Made by a program: the position numbers and the translations under genes. This document shows, one piece after another, positions 27,793-38,810 of a stretch of 64,000 bases of DNA (the stretch's first letter is position 1; each line of letters begins with the position of its first letter). Source of the DNA: Blastococcus sp. Marseille-P5729 (GTDB lineage: Bacteria; Actinomycetota; Actinomycetes; Mycobacteriales; Antricoccaceae); contig NZ_OMPO01000001.1 in assembly GCF_900292035.1 (NCBI RefSeq), positions 751,192 to 815,191 of the forward strand, written 5' to 3'. The notes under the pieces were generated by a model that had not been told where the DNA came from, made no database searches, and saw only the letters and a program-made list of their open reading frames with translations.

Positions 27793-28449
27793 CTAATCGT
27801 CCCAGCTGGCACCGGAGAGCTTGCGGTACGGCATCACCGTGTCGATCAGGCCGTACTCCTTGGCCTCGGCCGCCGAGAAGATCTTGTCGCGCTCGATGTC
27901 CTTCTGGATCTGCTCGATCGGCTGGCCGGTGTGCCGGGCCAGCAGCGTCTCCAGCAGGGCACGCATGCGCACGATCTCGTTGGCCTGGATCTCCAGGTCG
28001 GAGACATAGCCCTCGCCACCGCCGGAGGGCTGGTGGATCAGGATGCGCGAGTTCGGCGTCGCCGCCCGCTTGCCCTTCGTGCCCGCGGCCGCGAGCACTG
28101 CCGCGGCAGAGGCCGCCTGACCGAGGACGACGGTGGCGACATCGCAGTGCACGAACTGCATCGTGTCGTAGATCGCCGTCAGCGCGGTGAACGAGCCACC
28201 GGGCGAGTTGATGTACATCGTGATGTCGCGATCGGGATCGTCCGACTCGAGCGTGAGCAGCTGGGCCATGATGTCGTTCGCCGAGGCGTCGTCCACCTGC
28301 ACGCCGAGGAAGATGATGCGCTCCTCGAAGAGCTTGTTGTACGGGTTGGACTCCTTCACGCCGTACGACGTCCGCTCGACGAACGAGGGCAGGATGTACC
28401 GGCTCTCGGGAAGCTGGATGCGGGACTGTCCGCTGAGGTCGTAATTCAT
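27793..28449 (-). CDS. clpP2: ATP-dependent Clp protease proteolytic subunit ClpP2
   Basis: A 218-residue serine peptidase subunit forming the ClpP1P2 barrel with the upstream gene product. The catalytic triad is visible: Ser114 in [11 protein letters not shown], His139 in [10 protein letters not shown], and Asp188 in IERDK. Substrate-binding [17 protein letters not shown] is present. The N-terminal extension with the hydrophobic [14 protein letters not shown] resembles actinobacterial ClpP2. It is separated from clpP1 by 12 bp, so the two are co-transcribed. Its 3' end resembles the short relic at 26858-26890. Confidence 0.95.
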   Translation of the reverse strand: MNYDLSGQSRIQLPESRYILPSFVERTSYGVKESNPYNKLFEERIIFLGVQVDDASANDIMAQLLTLESDDPDRDITMYINSPGGSFTALTAIYDTMQFVHCDVATVVLGQAASAAAVLAAAGTKGKRAATPNSRILIHQPSGGGEGYVSDLEIQANEIVRMRALLETLLARHTGQPIEQIQKDIERDKIFSAAEAKEYGLIDTVMPYRKLSGASWDD

Positions 28450-28461
28450 GGTGATGTCTCC

Positions 28462-29124
28462 TTAGCGGCGTCCGCCGGAGGGAAGGTCCTCGGCGCGGCT
28501 GATGATGTGGTCGACGAAGCCGTACTCCTTGGCCTCCGCAGCGGTGAACCAGCGGTCCCGCTCCGAGTCCTCGGTCACCTGCTCGACGCTCTGGCCGGTC
28601 TGCTCGGCGATGATCTCGGCCATCTCGCGCTTGGTGCGCTTGAACAGGTCGGCCTGGATCTTGATGTCGGACGCCGTACCCTGCACGCCCGCGGAGGGCT
28701 GGTGCATCATGATCCGCGCGTGCGGCAGCGCATAGCGCTTGCCCTTGGCCCCCGCGGACAGCAGGAACTGCCCCATGGACGCCGACAGGCCCATCGAGTA
28801 GGTGGCGACATCGCACTCGATGAACTGCATCGTGTCGTAGATCGCCATGCCGGCGGTCACCGAGCCGCCAGGTGAGTTGATGTAGAGGTGGATGTCGCGC
28901 TCCGGGTCCTCCGCGGCGAGCAGCAGCATCTGCGCGGCCAGCATGTTGGCGACTTCGTCCATGACTGCCGACCCGAGGAAGATGATGCGCTCGCGCAGCA
29001 ACCGGTCATAGACCGAGTCAGAGAGGTTCATGCCAGAGCCGCTGGCCATCATCGGGCTGGGGTTCACGTCAGTGCCTACCTTCTCCTGCCTGCGCAGCAG
29101 GCGGTCCGTCATTTCGGCTTGCAC
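28462..29124 (-). CDS. clpP1: ATP-dependent Clp protease proteolytic subunit ClpP1
   Basis: A 220-residue partner subunit of ClpP2. Catalytic Ser116 is in GLSASMGQFLL, His141 in RIMMHQPSAG and the Asp near residue 190 in SERDRWF. The start may be the ATG at 29124 or the in-frame ATG at 29112 (MTDRLL). A ClgR-like box is 46 bp upstream, and the trigger factor terminator lies further up, so the clpP1P2 operon probably has its own stress-responsive promoter. Confidence 0.95.
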   Translation of the reverse strand: MQAEMTDRLLRRQEKVGTDVNPSPMMASGSGMNLSDSVYDRLLRERIIFLGSAVMDEVANMLAAQMLLLAAEDPERDIHLYINSPGGSVTAGMAIYDTMQFIECDVATYSMGLSASMGQFLLSAGAKGKRYALPHARIMMHQPSAGVQGTASDIKIQADLFKRTKREMAEIIAEQTGQSVEQVTEDSERDRWFTAAEAKEYGFVDHIISRAEDLPSGGRR

Positions 29125-29169
29125 GACATTAACGCGGTTTCAGAGCCAAAGAGTCCCGAGAACCGGCTC

Positions 29170-29184
29170 GTTCGCTGTCAGCGC
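29170..29184 (-). promoter_or_regulatory. Putative ClgR box upstream of clpP1
   Basis: On the minus strand the site reads CGCTGACAGCGAAC within GCGCTGACAGCGAAC, matching the right-hand core CGCYNANRGCGWWS of the actinobacterial ClgR consensus as I recall it. It is 46 bp before the clpP1 start. ClgR activates clpP1P2 in Streptomyces, Corynebacterium and Mycobacterium. No clgR gene is in the window. Confidence 0.5.
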
Positions 29185-29241
29185 ACGAGCGCCGTCCAGG
29201 ATCGGATTCCGCCCGGCCTCGGCAGCAACCGCGAGCATGAG

Positions 29242-29275
29242 CATGGCCCCGGACCTGAGGTGGTCCGGGGCCATG
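29242..29275 (-). terminator. Rho-independent-like hairpin after tig
   Basis: Perfect 14-bp arms (29242-29255 and 29262-29275) around a 6-nt loop, 16 bp after the trigger factor stop. There is no U-tract, as is common in actinobacteria. Confidence 0.75.
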
Positions 29276-29291
29276 TCGGCAGCTGTGGTGA

Positions 29292-30713
29292 TTACTTGGC
29301 GTCGTCCTCGGAGGGCTCGGCGTCGGTCCGAGTCTCGGCATCGGTCTGCGCCTCGTCCTCGTCGTCGACGGCGACCGTCTGGCCGAGCGAGGCGATGGCC
29401 TCCTGGCGAATGGCGTCGAGATCGAGGACGTCGCCCGACGACCCCTTGACCGTGACCTGGGTGAGCACGTAGTCCAGCGCCTTGTGGCGTCGTACGTCGG
29501 CGACCAGCGCCCCGACCTGACCGGCCTTGGCGATCTCGTCGGCGAACTGCTGCGGCGCCATGCCGTAGCGGCCGGCCTGCTGGATGATGTACTGCGTCAT
29601 CTCGGCGTCGTCGACCTCGATCTCCTGGTCGTCGACGATCTGGTCGAGGACGAGCTGGGCGCGCAGGCTCTTGTGCGCGTTCTCCTCGATCTCCTTGTCG
29701 AACTCCTCGCGGGTCTTGCCCTGCTCCTCGACCCACTTCGTGAGGGCGTCCTCGTCGTGGTCGAAGGAGTGCACGGCGTCGTGCTTGCGTGCCTCGAGCT
29801 CCTGCTCGAGCGCCCCCTGCGGAAGATCGAAGTCCACCTTCTCGACGATCGCCTCCATGACGGCGTCGCGTGCGGTGGCGATGCGAGCAAAGGACTTCGC
29901 ACGCTCCAGGCGCGTGCGCAGGTCGGCCTTCAGCTCGTCGATCGTGTCGAACTCCGAGGCCATCGAGGCGAAGTCGTCGTCGAGCTCGGGCAGCTCCTTC
30001 TCCTTGACCGACTTCACGTTGACGGTGATGTCGGCGGACTTGCCGGCGTGCTCGCCGGCAACGAGCTCGGAGCTGAAGGTCTTCTCGTCGTCGGCCTTCA
30101 TGCCGACCAGTTGCTCGTCGATGCCGGGCACGAGCTGGCCGGTGCCGACCTCGTACGACAGGCCGCTGGCCGAGCCGCCCTCGATCTCCTCGCCGTCGAG
30201 CTCAGCCTTCAGGTCGATGGAGACGAAGTCGCCCTCGGCGACCTCGCGGTCGACGCCCTTGAGCGTCGAGAAGCGCTCGCGCAGTCCGTCGATCTGCTCG
30301 TCTATCTCGTCGTCCTCGACCACCGGGTCCTCGACCGTGGCCTCGACCTGGGTCAGGTCGGGGACGGCGATCTCGGGGCGGATGTCGGCCTCGGCGGTGA
30401 ACTTGAACTCGTCGTCGGTGATCTCGGTGACCTCAACCTGCGGCTGGCCGATGACCTTCAGCCCGTTCTCCTGGCACGCCTCGGCATAGGCCTCGGGCAG
30501 GGCCTCGTTGACGACGTCCTGCAGGACGGTGCCACGACCGACGCGCGCCTCGAGGATCTTGGCCGGAACCTTGCCCGGTCGAAAGCCGGGGACGCGAATC
30601 TGCTGACCGATGCGCTTGTACGCCGCGTCGAACTTGTCCTTCAGCTCATCGAACGGCACCTCGACGGCCAGCTTGACCCGAGTGGTGCTCAGGTTCTCGA
30701 CGATGCTCTTCAC
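29292..30713 (-). CDS. tig: Trigger factor (ribosome-associated chaperone)
   Basis: A 473-residue protein that binds nascent chains at the ribosome exit and has peptidyl-prolyl isomerase activity. The N-terminal ribosome-binding signature is PGFRPGKVPAKILEARVGRG, the FKBP-like PPIase domain spans roughly residues 150-240 (VAEGDFVSIDLKAELDGEEI ... SSELVAGEHAGKS), and the helical C-terminal chaperone domain ends in an acidic tail. It lies upstream of clpP1P2 in the usual tig-clpP-clpX order, with a strong terminator in between. Confidence 0.96.
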   Translation of the reverse strand: MKSIVENLSTTRVKLAVEVPFDELKDKFDAAYKRIGQQIRVPGFRPGKVPAKILEARVGRGTVLQDVVNEALPEAYAEACQENGLKVIGQPQVEVTEITDDEFKFTAEADIRPEIAVPDLTQVEATVEDPVVEDDEIDEQIDGLRERFSTLKGVDREVAEGDFVSIDLKAELDGEEIEGGSASGLSYEVGTGQLVPGIDEQLVGMKADDEKTFSSELVAGEHAGKSADITVNVKSVKEKELPELDDDFASMASEFDTIDELKADLRTRLERAKSFARIATARDAVMEAIVEKVDFDLPQGALEQELEARKHDAVHSFDHDEDALTKWVEEQGKTREEFDKEIEENAHKSLRAQLVLDQIVDDQEIEVDDAEMTQYIIQQAGRYGMAPQQFADEIAKAGQVGALVADVRRHKALDYVLTQVTVKGSSGDVLDLDAIRQEAIASLGQTVAVDDEDEAQTDAETRTDAEPSEDDAK

Positions 30714-30885
30714 AGATTCTCCTCGCGGTTGTGCTTTGGTCGCGGTGGTCGCTAGGTTTCGCGTAACGCACCTGAATGCTTGTCGGGTCGGCGGACGCGC
30801 CAGTGGCTCCGGGTGGCCCAGCGGTTCAGTCTAGGTCGTGCCGCCGCGACGGGCGCAAGGCAGGTACACGACGAGAGGACCCATC

Positions 30886-31623
30886 ATGTGCTTCGCGCCC
30901 GACGCCACCCCTCCCCCGCTGCCCAGCGGCCGGTCCCCGCTGTCCGGTGAGGACCTCACGCTGACCTCATCGGACGGCGCCCAGGTGCTGGCCTACCGCG
31001 CCCGCCCGGAACAGCCCAACGGTCGAGCGGTCGTCGTACTTCCCGACGTCCGTGGCCTGTTCGACTTCTACAAGAACCTCGCCGGAGCGTTCGCTGCCGA
31101 GGGCTTCGACGCGATGGCCATCGACTACTTCGCGCGCAGCACCGAGGACGCCAACCGAACCGAGGACTTCGACCCCTGGCCGCACGTTCGTGCAACGACG
31201 GTGCCCGGGGTCCAGGCCGACGTCGCGGCAGCGAAGGAGGAGCTCGGCAGCGATGCGACATACGCCGTGGGGTTCTGCTTCGGTGGCGCGCACGCCTACT
31301 GCCTGTCGGCCACCGATCTCGGGTTTGCCGGCGTCGTCGGCTTCTACGGAAAGCCGTACAACGAGTCGAACTCCGCCCTCAGCGCGATCGAAATGACCGA
31401 CCGGATGACCGTGCCAGTGCTGGGACTGTTCGGCGGCGGGGACAGCAGCATCCCGCCGGACATCGTCGAGGCGTTCGGCGCCGAGCTATCGGCGTCCGGC
31501 GTACAGCACGACCTGCACGTCTATCCTCGCGCGCCGCACTCGTTCTTCGACCGGTCGAGCGCCGAGTGGGAGGACGCCTGTCAGGATGCCTGGCGTCGCA
31601 CGCTGGAATTCATGAGGCGATGA
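30886..31623 (+). CDS. Dienelactone hydrolase family protein
   Basis: A 245-residue alpha/beta hydrolase. Nucleophile Cys in GFCFGGAHAY (G-x-C-x-G-G as in dienelactone hydrolase), a candidate Asp in FGGGDSSIPPD and the His in RAPHSFFDR. ALPDVRGLFDFYK-type sequence near the N-terminus (VVVLPDVRGLFDFY) forms the oxyanion region. The substrate is unknown. The ATG at 30886 (MCFAPDATPP) is chosen: GAGAGGA lies ~10 bp upstream and homologues start with MC; an in-frame ATG 48 bp earlier lacks a site. It diverges from tig. Confidence 0.88.
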   Translation: MCFAPDATPPPLPSGRSPLSGEDLTLTSSDGAQVLAYRARPEQPNGRAVVVLPDVRGLFDFYKNLAGAFAAEGFDAMAIDYFARSTEDANRTEDFDPWPHVRATTVPGVQADVAAAKEELGSDATYAVGFCFGGAHAYCLSATDLGFAGVVGFYGKPYNESNSALSAIEMTDRMTVPVLGLFGGGDSSIPPDIVEAFGAELSASGVQHDLHVYPRAPHSFFDRSSAEWEDACQDAWRRTLEFMRR

Positions 31624-31656
31624 GCAGCATGCCCTGAGTGCTGCCAAGCGCGCCGA

Positions 31657-31730
31657 TGGAGCGGATGACGGGAATCGAACCCGCGTAATCAGTTTGGAAG
31701 ACTGAGGCTCTACCATTGAGCTACATCCGC
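31657..31730 (-). tRNA. tRNA-Gly(TCC)
   Basis: Cloverleaf on the minus strand: acceptor GCGGATG/CATCCGC, D-arm with TAGCTCAATGGTAGAGC, anticodon loop CTTCCAA (TCC), T-arm GCGGGTTCGATTCCCGT, discriminator T and an encoded CCA. Confidence 0.97.
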
Positions 31731-31822
31731 GCGGCCGCGAACGGCCGTCCAGTAGTTTACACCGCCCGTCCGCCCGGATGCCGCCCGCTCCCGTCGCCTG
31801 CGTACACTGGTCGGCGCACATT

Positions 31823-31899
31823 CGGGGTGTAGCGCAGCTTGGTAGCGCATCCGCTTTGGGAGCGGAGGGTCGCAGGTTCGAATCCTGTCACCCCGACCA
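31823..31899 (+). tRNA. tRNA-Pro(TGG)
   Basis: Acceptor CGGGGTG pairs with CACCCCG, anticodon stem-loop CCGCTTTGGGAGCGG (TGG), T-arm with GGTTCGAATCC, discriminator A and an encoded CCA. It diverges from tRNA-Gly. Confidence 0.97.
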
Positions 31900-32090
31900 G
31901 CAACCTGGCGCTCAAGCCGGTCTTAAGTCCTTCGCGTCAAGATCCCGCGCATACTTCGGTAAATCTTCCGTTGGCTTTGCCGCGACTTTGGGCTTATCCG
32001 ATTACTACCGGTACTACCGGGTAGGGCTACCTACAGCGGCCAATGCCCGCCGGGTGCAAAACGCGCCTGTGTTCGAGCAAGGAGCAAGAC

Positions 32091-32942
32091 ATGAGCGAGA
32101 AGTACACGATCGATTCACTGTTCGACGCGACCGTCTACGACCAGGACGGCGACAAGGTCGGCGGCGTGAGCCAGGTCTACACCGACGATCAGACGCAGGA
32201 GCCGACCTGGGTGTCGGTGAACACCGGCCTGTTCGGCACCAACGAGACCCTGATCCCGCTGGCCGACGCGCGCATCAGCGGTGAAGAGATCCACGTGCCC
32301 TACGAGAAGGGCTTCATCAAGGACGCCCCGAACGTGGACGCCGACCACCACCTCGATGCCGATGACGAGCGTCGGCTGTACGAGTACTTCGGCGATCGCG
32401 ACTACCGCGCAGCCGAGGGCTACGACCGCGACTACTACGAGCAGAACTACCGCGATGCGGCCGTTGCCGGTGGCGGAGTAGACGTCGAGCGCGACCGTGA
32501 TGTCGCCGACCGCGACCGCACGCGGGACCGCGACGTCGCCGACGGCGACGAGGTCGTGCGCCACGAGGAGCGCGTCAACGTCGGCACCGAGACCCAGGAA
32601 GCCGGCCGGGCACGCTTGCGCAAGCACGTGGTGACCGAGAAGCGCACCGTCGAGGTCCCCGTCAAGCGCGAGGAGCTGCGCGTCGAGCGCACCCCGATCA
32701 ACGATGGCGACGGCAAGGCTGCTACGGGCGCCGAGCTGGGCGAGGGCGAGCAGGACATCATCCTGCGCGAGGAGCGCCCGGTCGTCGAGAAGGAGGTCGT
32801 TGCTGCCGAGAAGATCAACGTCGGCAAGACCACCGTCGAGGGCACCGAGCAGGTCCAGGCCGACGTCCGCAAGGAAGAGGTCGAGATCGACGGCGACGTC
32901 CGCGGTGACGTGGACGGCGACGGTCGCCGCGACCGCCGCTAA
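32091..32942 (+). CDS. PRC-barrel and DUF2382 (YsnF/AvaK) domain protein
   Basis: A 283-residue acidic, hydrophilic protein. Residues ~1-85 form a PRC-barrel (ATVYDQDGDKVGGVSQVYTDD ... IPLADARISGEEIHVPY), and the C-terminal ~140 residues are a DUF2382 domain (EERVNVGTETQEAGRARL; VVTEKRTVEVPVKREELRVE). The linker is rich in Asp/Arg/Tyr (YDRDYYEQNYRD; ERDRDVADRDRTRDRDVAD). Such proteins are linked to general stress responses; the activity is unknown. The ATG at 32091 has AAGGAGC upstream. The 190-bp AT-richer stretch between tRNA-Pro and this start (31900-32090) must hold its promoter; a GGGTAG at ~32020-32030 could be a SigB-type -10 (weak). Confidence 0.9.
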   Translation: MSEKYTIDSLFDATVYDQDGDKVGGVSQVYTDDQTQEPTWVSVNTGLFGTNETLIPLADARISGEEIHVPYEKGFIKDAPNVDADHHLDADDERRLYEYFGDRDYRAAEGYDRDYYEQNYRDAAVAGGGVDVERDRDVADRDRTRDRDVADGDEVVRHEERVNVGTETQEAGRARLRKHVVTEKRTVEVPVKREELRVERTPINDGDGKAATGAELGEGEQDIILREERPVVEKEVVAAEKINVGKTTVEGTEQVQADVRKEEVEIDGDVRGDVDGDGRRDRR

Positions 32943-32973
32943 CGCAGCGGCGGTAACCACACCGCACCGCCAA

Positions 32974-33009
32974 TCTCGGGTGGGATGGCCTCGGCCGTCC
33001 CACCCGAGA
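32974..33009. terminator. Bidirectional terminator between the DUF2382 gene and ndh
   Basis: Perfect 12-bp arms TCTCGGGTGGGA/TCCCACCCGAGA (32974-32985, 32998-33009) with a 12-nt loop, between two convergent genes. Confidence 0.75.
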
Positions 33010-33022
33010 CGCGTCTGGGTGT

Positions 33023-34357
33023 CTAGTCCGCTCCGGCCAGCGGGTCGTACCCCGGGCCATGGTCCGCGATCGCGCCCCTCGCGATCACCTGCTGAGTGGT
33101 CACTGCGCGCTCCGCGCGTCCGTTTCCCACGAACGAGACCACCCAGTGCAGCAGCGTCGTGAGGCGCTGCTTGAAGCCGATGATGTACCAGAGGTGGACC
33201 GCCAGCCACAATAGCCAGGCGAAGAACCCCGCGGTCCGGATCGGCCCGATGCTGGCGATCGCCGAAAAACGGGAGATCGTCGCCATGCTGCCCTTGTCGA
33301 CGTACTGGAAGCGCTCGGTGAAGCCGGGCCGACTCACGCGCTCGGCGATGATCTTGGCCGCGTGCCTTCCACCCTGGATGGCGACTGGGCTGACGCCCGG
33401 AAGACCGTCGAGCGCCATCATGTCGCCCACCACGAACACTTCTGGATGGTCGCGAATGGTCAGGTCCGGCTCGACCTCGATCCGCCCTGCCCGGTCGAGC
33501 TTCGCGCCGGACTGCGCGGCGAGGATGCCCGCCAGCGGAGAGGCCTGCACCCCGGCCGCCCATACCTTGCAACTCGCTTCGATCCGATAGCGCGTGCCGT
33601 CCGCGCGCTCGATGAGCAGACCGCCCGTGTCGACATCGACCACCTTGCTCTCCAGCCGGACATCCACCCCGAGCCGTTCCAGCGCTCGCCGCGCCTTGGC
33701 CGACAGCTTCTCCCCGAAGGAACCGAGCACGCGGTCGGCGCCGTCCACGAGGATCACCTTCGAGGCCCGCGTGTCGAAGTTGTGGAACTCCGACGGCAAC
33801 GCCCGATAGGCGAGCTCGGCGATCTGCCCCGCCATCTCCACTCCGGTCGGCCCGGCACCGACCACAACAAAGGTCGTCAATCGGTCGATGTCAGACTCTT
33901 CCCGGCTGAGCTCAGCGAGCTCGAACGCGCCGAAGATGCGGCCGCGGATCTCCAGGGCGTCGTCGATGGACTTCATGCCGGGAGCGAAGCGGGCGAACTC
34001 GTCATTGCCGAAGTAGGACTGCCCCGCACCGGCGGCGACGATCAGCGAGTCGTACTCCATCACCATGCGCTTGTCGAACAGTCGGTAATGCACCGTCCGC
34101 TGACCGAGGTCGATGTCGGTGACCTCGCCGAGGTGGATCTGCACGTTCTTCTGCCGGCGCAGCACCTCGCGAGTGACCGGTGCGATCTCGCCCTCGCTGA
34201 GGATGCCGGTCGCGACCTGGTAGAGCAATGGCTGGAACAGGTGCTGCCCGGTCTTGCTGATCAGAGTGACATCGACCGGCTGCCCGTCGAAGGCGCGGGC
34301 AGCGAACAGCCCACCGAAACCGGATCCGATGATGACCACGTGATGACGACGCGACAT
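33023..34357 (-). CDS. ndh: Type II NADH dehydrogenase (NDH-2)
   Basis: A 444-residue non-proton-pumping NADH:quinone oxidoreductase, peripheral at the inner face of the membrane. The FAD-binding motif is VVIIGSGFGGLFAARAF, the NAD-binding motif VVVGAGPTGVEMAGQIAEL, and FVVGDMMALDGLPGVSPVAIQGG is the second FAD site. The C-terminal amphipathic and hydrophobic segment (GFFAWLLWLAVHLWYIIGFKQRL) anchors it. The length is normal. It diverges from rpiB over 92 bp. Confidence 0.94.
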   Translation of the reverse strand: MSRRHHVVIIGSGFGGLFAARAFDGQPVDVTLISKTGQHLFQPLLYQVATGILSEGEIAPVTREVLRRQKNVQIHLGEVTDIDLGQRTVHYRLFDKRMVMEYDSLIVAAGAGQSYFGNDEFARFAPGMKSIDDALEIRGRIFGAFELAELSREESDIDRLTTFVVVGAGPTGVEMAGQIAELAYRALPSEFHNFDTRASKVILVDGADRVLGSFGEKLSAKARRALERLGVDVRLESKVVDVDTGGLLIERADGTRYRIEASCKVWAAGVQASPLAGILAAQSGAKLDRAGRIEVEPDLTIRDHPEVFVVGDMMALDGLPGVSPVAIQGGRHAAKIIAERVSRPGFTERFQYVDKGSMATISRFSAIASIGPIRTAGFFAWLLWLAVHLWYIIGFKQRLTTLLHWVVSFVGNGRAERAVTTQQVIARGAIADHGPGYDPLAGAD

Positions 34358-34449
34358 GGGCTGCCTTTCTTCAGCGGACGGACACCACGATCGTACGTCG
34401 CCATGACCAGTCGCCGGTTCGAAATGAGCGGCGCGCTACCTTTGCTGCC

Positions 34450-34896
34450 ATGCGCGTTTACATCGGTTGCGACCACGCCGGATTCGAGCTCAAGAACCAC
34501 CTCGTGCAGCACCTGCAGAACGCGGGCCACGACGTCACCGACCTGGGCGCTCACGTCTACGACAAGGACGACGACTACCCGCCGTTTTGCATCGCAGCCG
34601 CCGAGGCGGTCCGGGACGATGCCGGGAGCCTGGGCGTCGTCATCGGCGGGTCGGGCAACGGCGAGCAGATCGCAGCGAACAAGGTAGCCGGGATTCGCGC
34701 AGCACTCGCCTGGAGCACCGAGACCGCAGCGCTGGCCCGCGAGCACAACAACGCACAGGTGATCGGCATCGGGGCGCGGATGCACTCGCTGGAGGAGGCG
34801 GCCGAGATCGTCGATGTCTTCCTCGCCACCAAGTGGAGCGAGAACGAGCGTCACCAGCGCCGGATCGACCTGATCGCGGACTACGAGAGCAGGTAG
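34450..34896 (+). CDS. rpiB: Ribose-5-phosphate isomerase B (actinobacterial type)
   Basis: A 148-residue LacAB/RpiB-family sugar-phosphate isomerase of the pentose phosphate pathway. Seen: the N-terminal phosphate-binding IGCDHAGFELK, the GGSGNGEQIAANKVAGIRAAL loop and the C-terminal VFLATKWSENERHQRRID. The GSGNGE loop has Ser and Glu where E. coli RpiB has the catalytic Cys, as in M. tuberculosis RpiB, where the Glu is the base. It sits next to the Rv2466c-like gene, as in M. tuberculosis. Confidence 0.93.
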   Translation: MRVYIGCDHAGFELKNHLVQHLQNAGHDVTDLGAHVYDKDDDYPPFCIAAAEAVRDDAGSLGVVIGGSGNGEQIAANKVAGIRAALAWSTETAALAREHNNAQVIGIGARMHSLEEAAEIVDVFLATKWSENERHQRRIDLIADYESR

Positions 34897-34939
34897 CCGC
34901 ATCGGCTTCCGAAGCCCGTCGTCTGGCTGGCCTGGCGGG

Positions 34940-35143
34940 CTAGCCAGACGGCGGCTTCCAGTTGCGGTGAACGACCTGCAGCGAGTCCTCGGCCTCGGCC
35001 AGATCGGCCTCGGTGGGCCGGTCGATGTCTCGCGCGCGCATCGCCTGATCGCGGCGTATCCGAGATGGCCCGCTGTCGACGAGGCCGCGGGCCGAGCGCT
35101 CGTCGACCGACTCGTAATCGTGCACGGAGCGGGCATCGTTCAT
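34940..35143 (-). CDS. Small conserved-type hypothetical protein
   Basis: A 67-residue protein whose second half (AMRARDIDRPTEADLAEAED, then LQVVHRNWKPP) looks like a conserved actinobacterial small protein of unknown role. No membrane segment. It starts 13 bp after the stop of the Rv2466c-like gene on the same strand and may be co-transcribed with it. It converges with rpiB. Confidence 0.6.
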   Translation of the reverse strand: MNDARSVHDYESVDERSARGLVDSGPSRIRRDQAMRARDIDRPTEADLAEAEDSLQVVHRNWKPPSG

Positions 35144-35156
35144 CGCGAGAGTCCCG

Positions 35157-36059
35157 CTAGTCGAAGGACGGCGACTCGTCGCGGGAACGCTTCAGCTCGA
35201 AGAAGTGCGGGTACGACGAGAGCTTGACCGCACCGTCCCAGACGGTTCCGGCGTCCTCGCCGCGCGGGATGCGGGAGAGCACCGGTCCGAAGAAGGCGAC
35301 CCCGTTGACGTGGATGGTCGGCGTACCGACATCGTCGCCGACCTTGTCCATGCCTTCGTGGTGCGAGCGGCGCAGCTCATCATCGAACTCCGTCGAACGA
35401 GCCGCCTTGGCCAGGCTGGTCGGCAGTCCGACCTCCTGCAGCGACTCGGTGATGACCTTGGCGAAGTCCTTGCGGCCCTCGTTGTGGATGCGGGTGCCCA
35501 TCGCGGTGTAGAGCGGTCCCAGCACGGCATCGCCCTTCTCCCGGGCAGCGGCGATCAGTACCCGCACCGGGCCCCACGCCTTCTTCATCAGCGCCGCGTA
35601 CGACCGGTCCAGGTCGCGCCCTTCGTTCAGCACGGAGAGACTCATGACGTGGAAGCTCACCTCGAGGTCGCGCACCTTCTCGGCCTCGAGGATCCACCGC
35701 GAGGTGATCCAGCACCAGGGGCAGGCCGGGTCGAACCAGAAGTCGACACGGTCGCGGTCTGCGCCGTCCTCGCCCGTCAGCTGGTCGGCAGCGGCGATGG
35801 CGGCATCGACCTCGCCCGGCCGCGGAGCGCCGAGCGCGTCTCCGTGCGGGCCTGTGGTCGTGCGATCGTCCTTTTTGGCCTTCTTGTCGGACTTCTTGCC
35901 GTCCTTCTTCTTCGTGTCCTTCTTGCCTGACTTGATCGCGGAATTCTTGTCGGACCTCTTCTTGGCCTTCTTGGCCTCGAGCTCCCCGGCCTTCGCCGCA
36001 GCGTCCTTCTTCTTGCCCACGGGCTGCTTCCTCGTCTCTGTCGGCATCCATGCGTTCAT
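35157..36059 (-). CDS. DsbA-family, Rv2466c-like mycothiol-dependent reductase with a Lys-rich extension
   Basis: A 300-residue thioredoxin-fold protein. The active site CPWC is at 113-116 in [20 protein letters not shown]; the cis-Pro region is [19 protein letters not shown] and the C-terminus [17 protein letters not shown]. These match M. tuberculosis Rv2466c (mycothiol-dependent nitroreductase) closely as I recall it. Unusually, ~104 residues precede the domain against ~10 in Rv2466c, including a Lys-rich stretch ([18 protein letters not shown]). No ATG or GTG closer to the domain is in frame, so the extension seems real; the start is 36059 or the ATG at 36047. Neighbours rpiB and pepN are the same as in M. 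tuberculosis. Confidence 0.88.
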   Translation of the reverse strand: MNAWMPTETRKQPVGKKKDAAAKAGELEAKKAKKRSDKNSAIKSGKKDTKKKDGKKSDKKAKKDDRTTTGPHGDALGAPRPGEVDAAIAAADQLTGEDGADRDRVDFWFDPACPWCWITSRWILEAEKVRDLEVSFHVMSLSVLNEGRDLDRSYAALMKKAWGPVRVLIAAAREKGDAVLGPLYTAMGTRIHNEGRKDFAKVITESLQEVGLPTSLAKAARSTEFDDELRRSHHEGMDKVGDDVGTPTIHVNGVAFFGPVLSRIPRGEDAGTVWDGAVKLSSYPHFFELKRSRDESPSFD

Positions 36060-36166
36060 CGATCCTATGGCAGGATCGTTCCCGGTTGCCTGAAGATCAC
36101 GGGCACGACGAACTTGCCGCCGGCACCACAGGTGCGCGGCACGCCAGCGACGCGAAGGACACCTCA

Positions 36167-38719
<2,553 letters not shown>

Positions 38720-38810
38720 GGTCACACGAACGCTTGCTACGGCATCTACCGCTGGTCCTGCGCAATCGCCTCTCAGCAAAAATCAAGCATTGACGTAGAA
38801 GCCCCCGCGG

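Noticed and set aside
29484-30755. Plus-strand open frame of 423 codons
   Set aside because: Antisense to tig, Leu/Val/Asp-rich with no recognisable domain.
31657-31899. tRNA-Gly/tRNA-Pro as an integration site
   Set aside because: No integrase, no repeated tRNA 3' end and no foreign gene block next to them.
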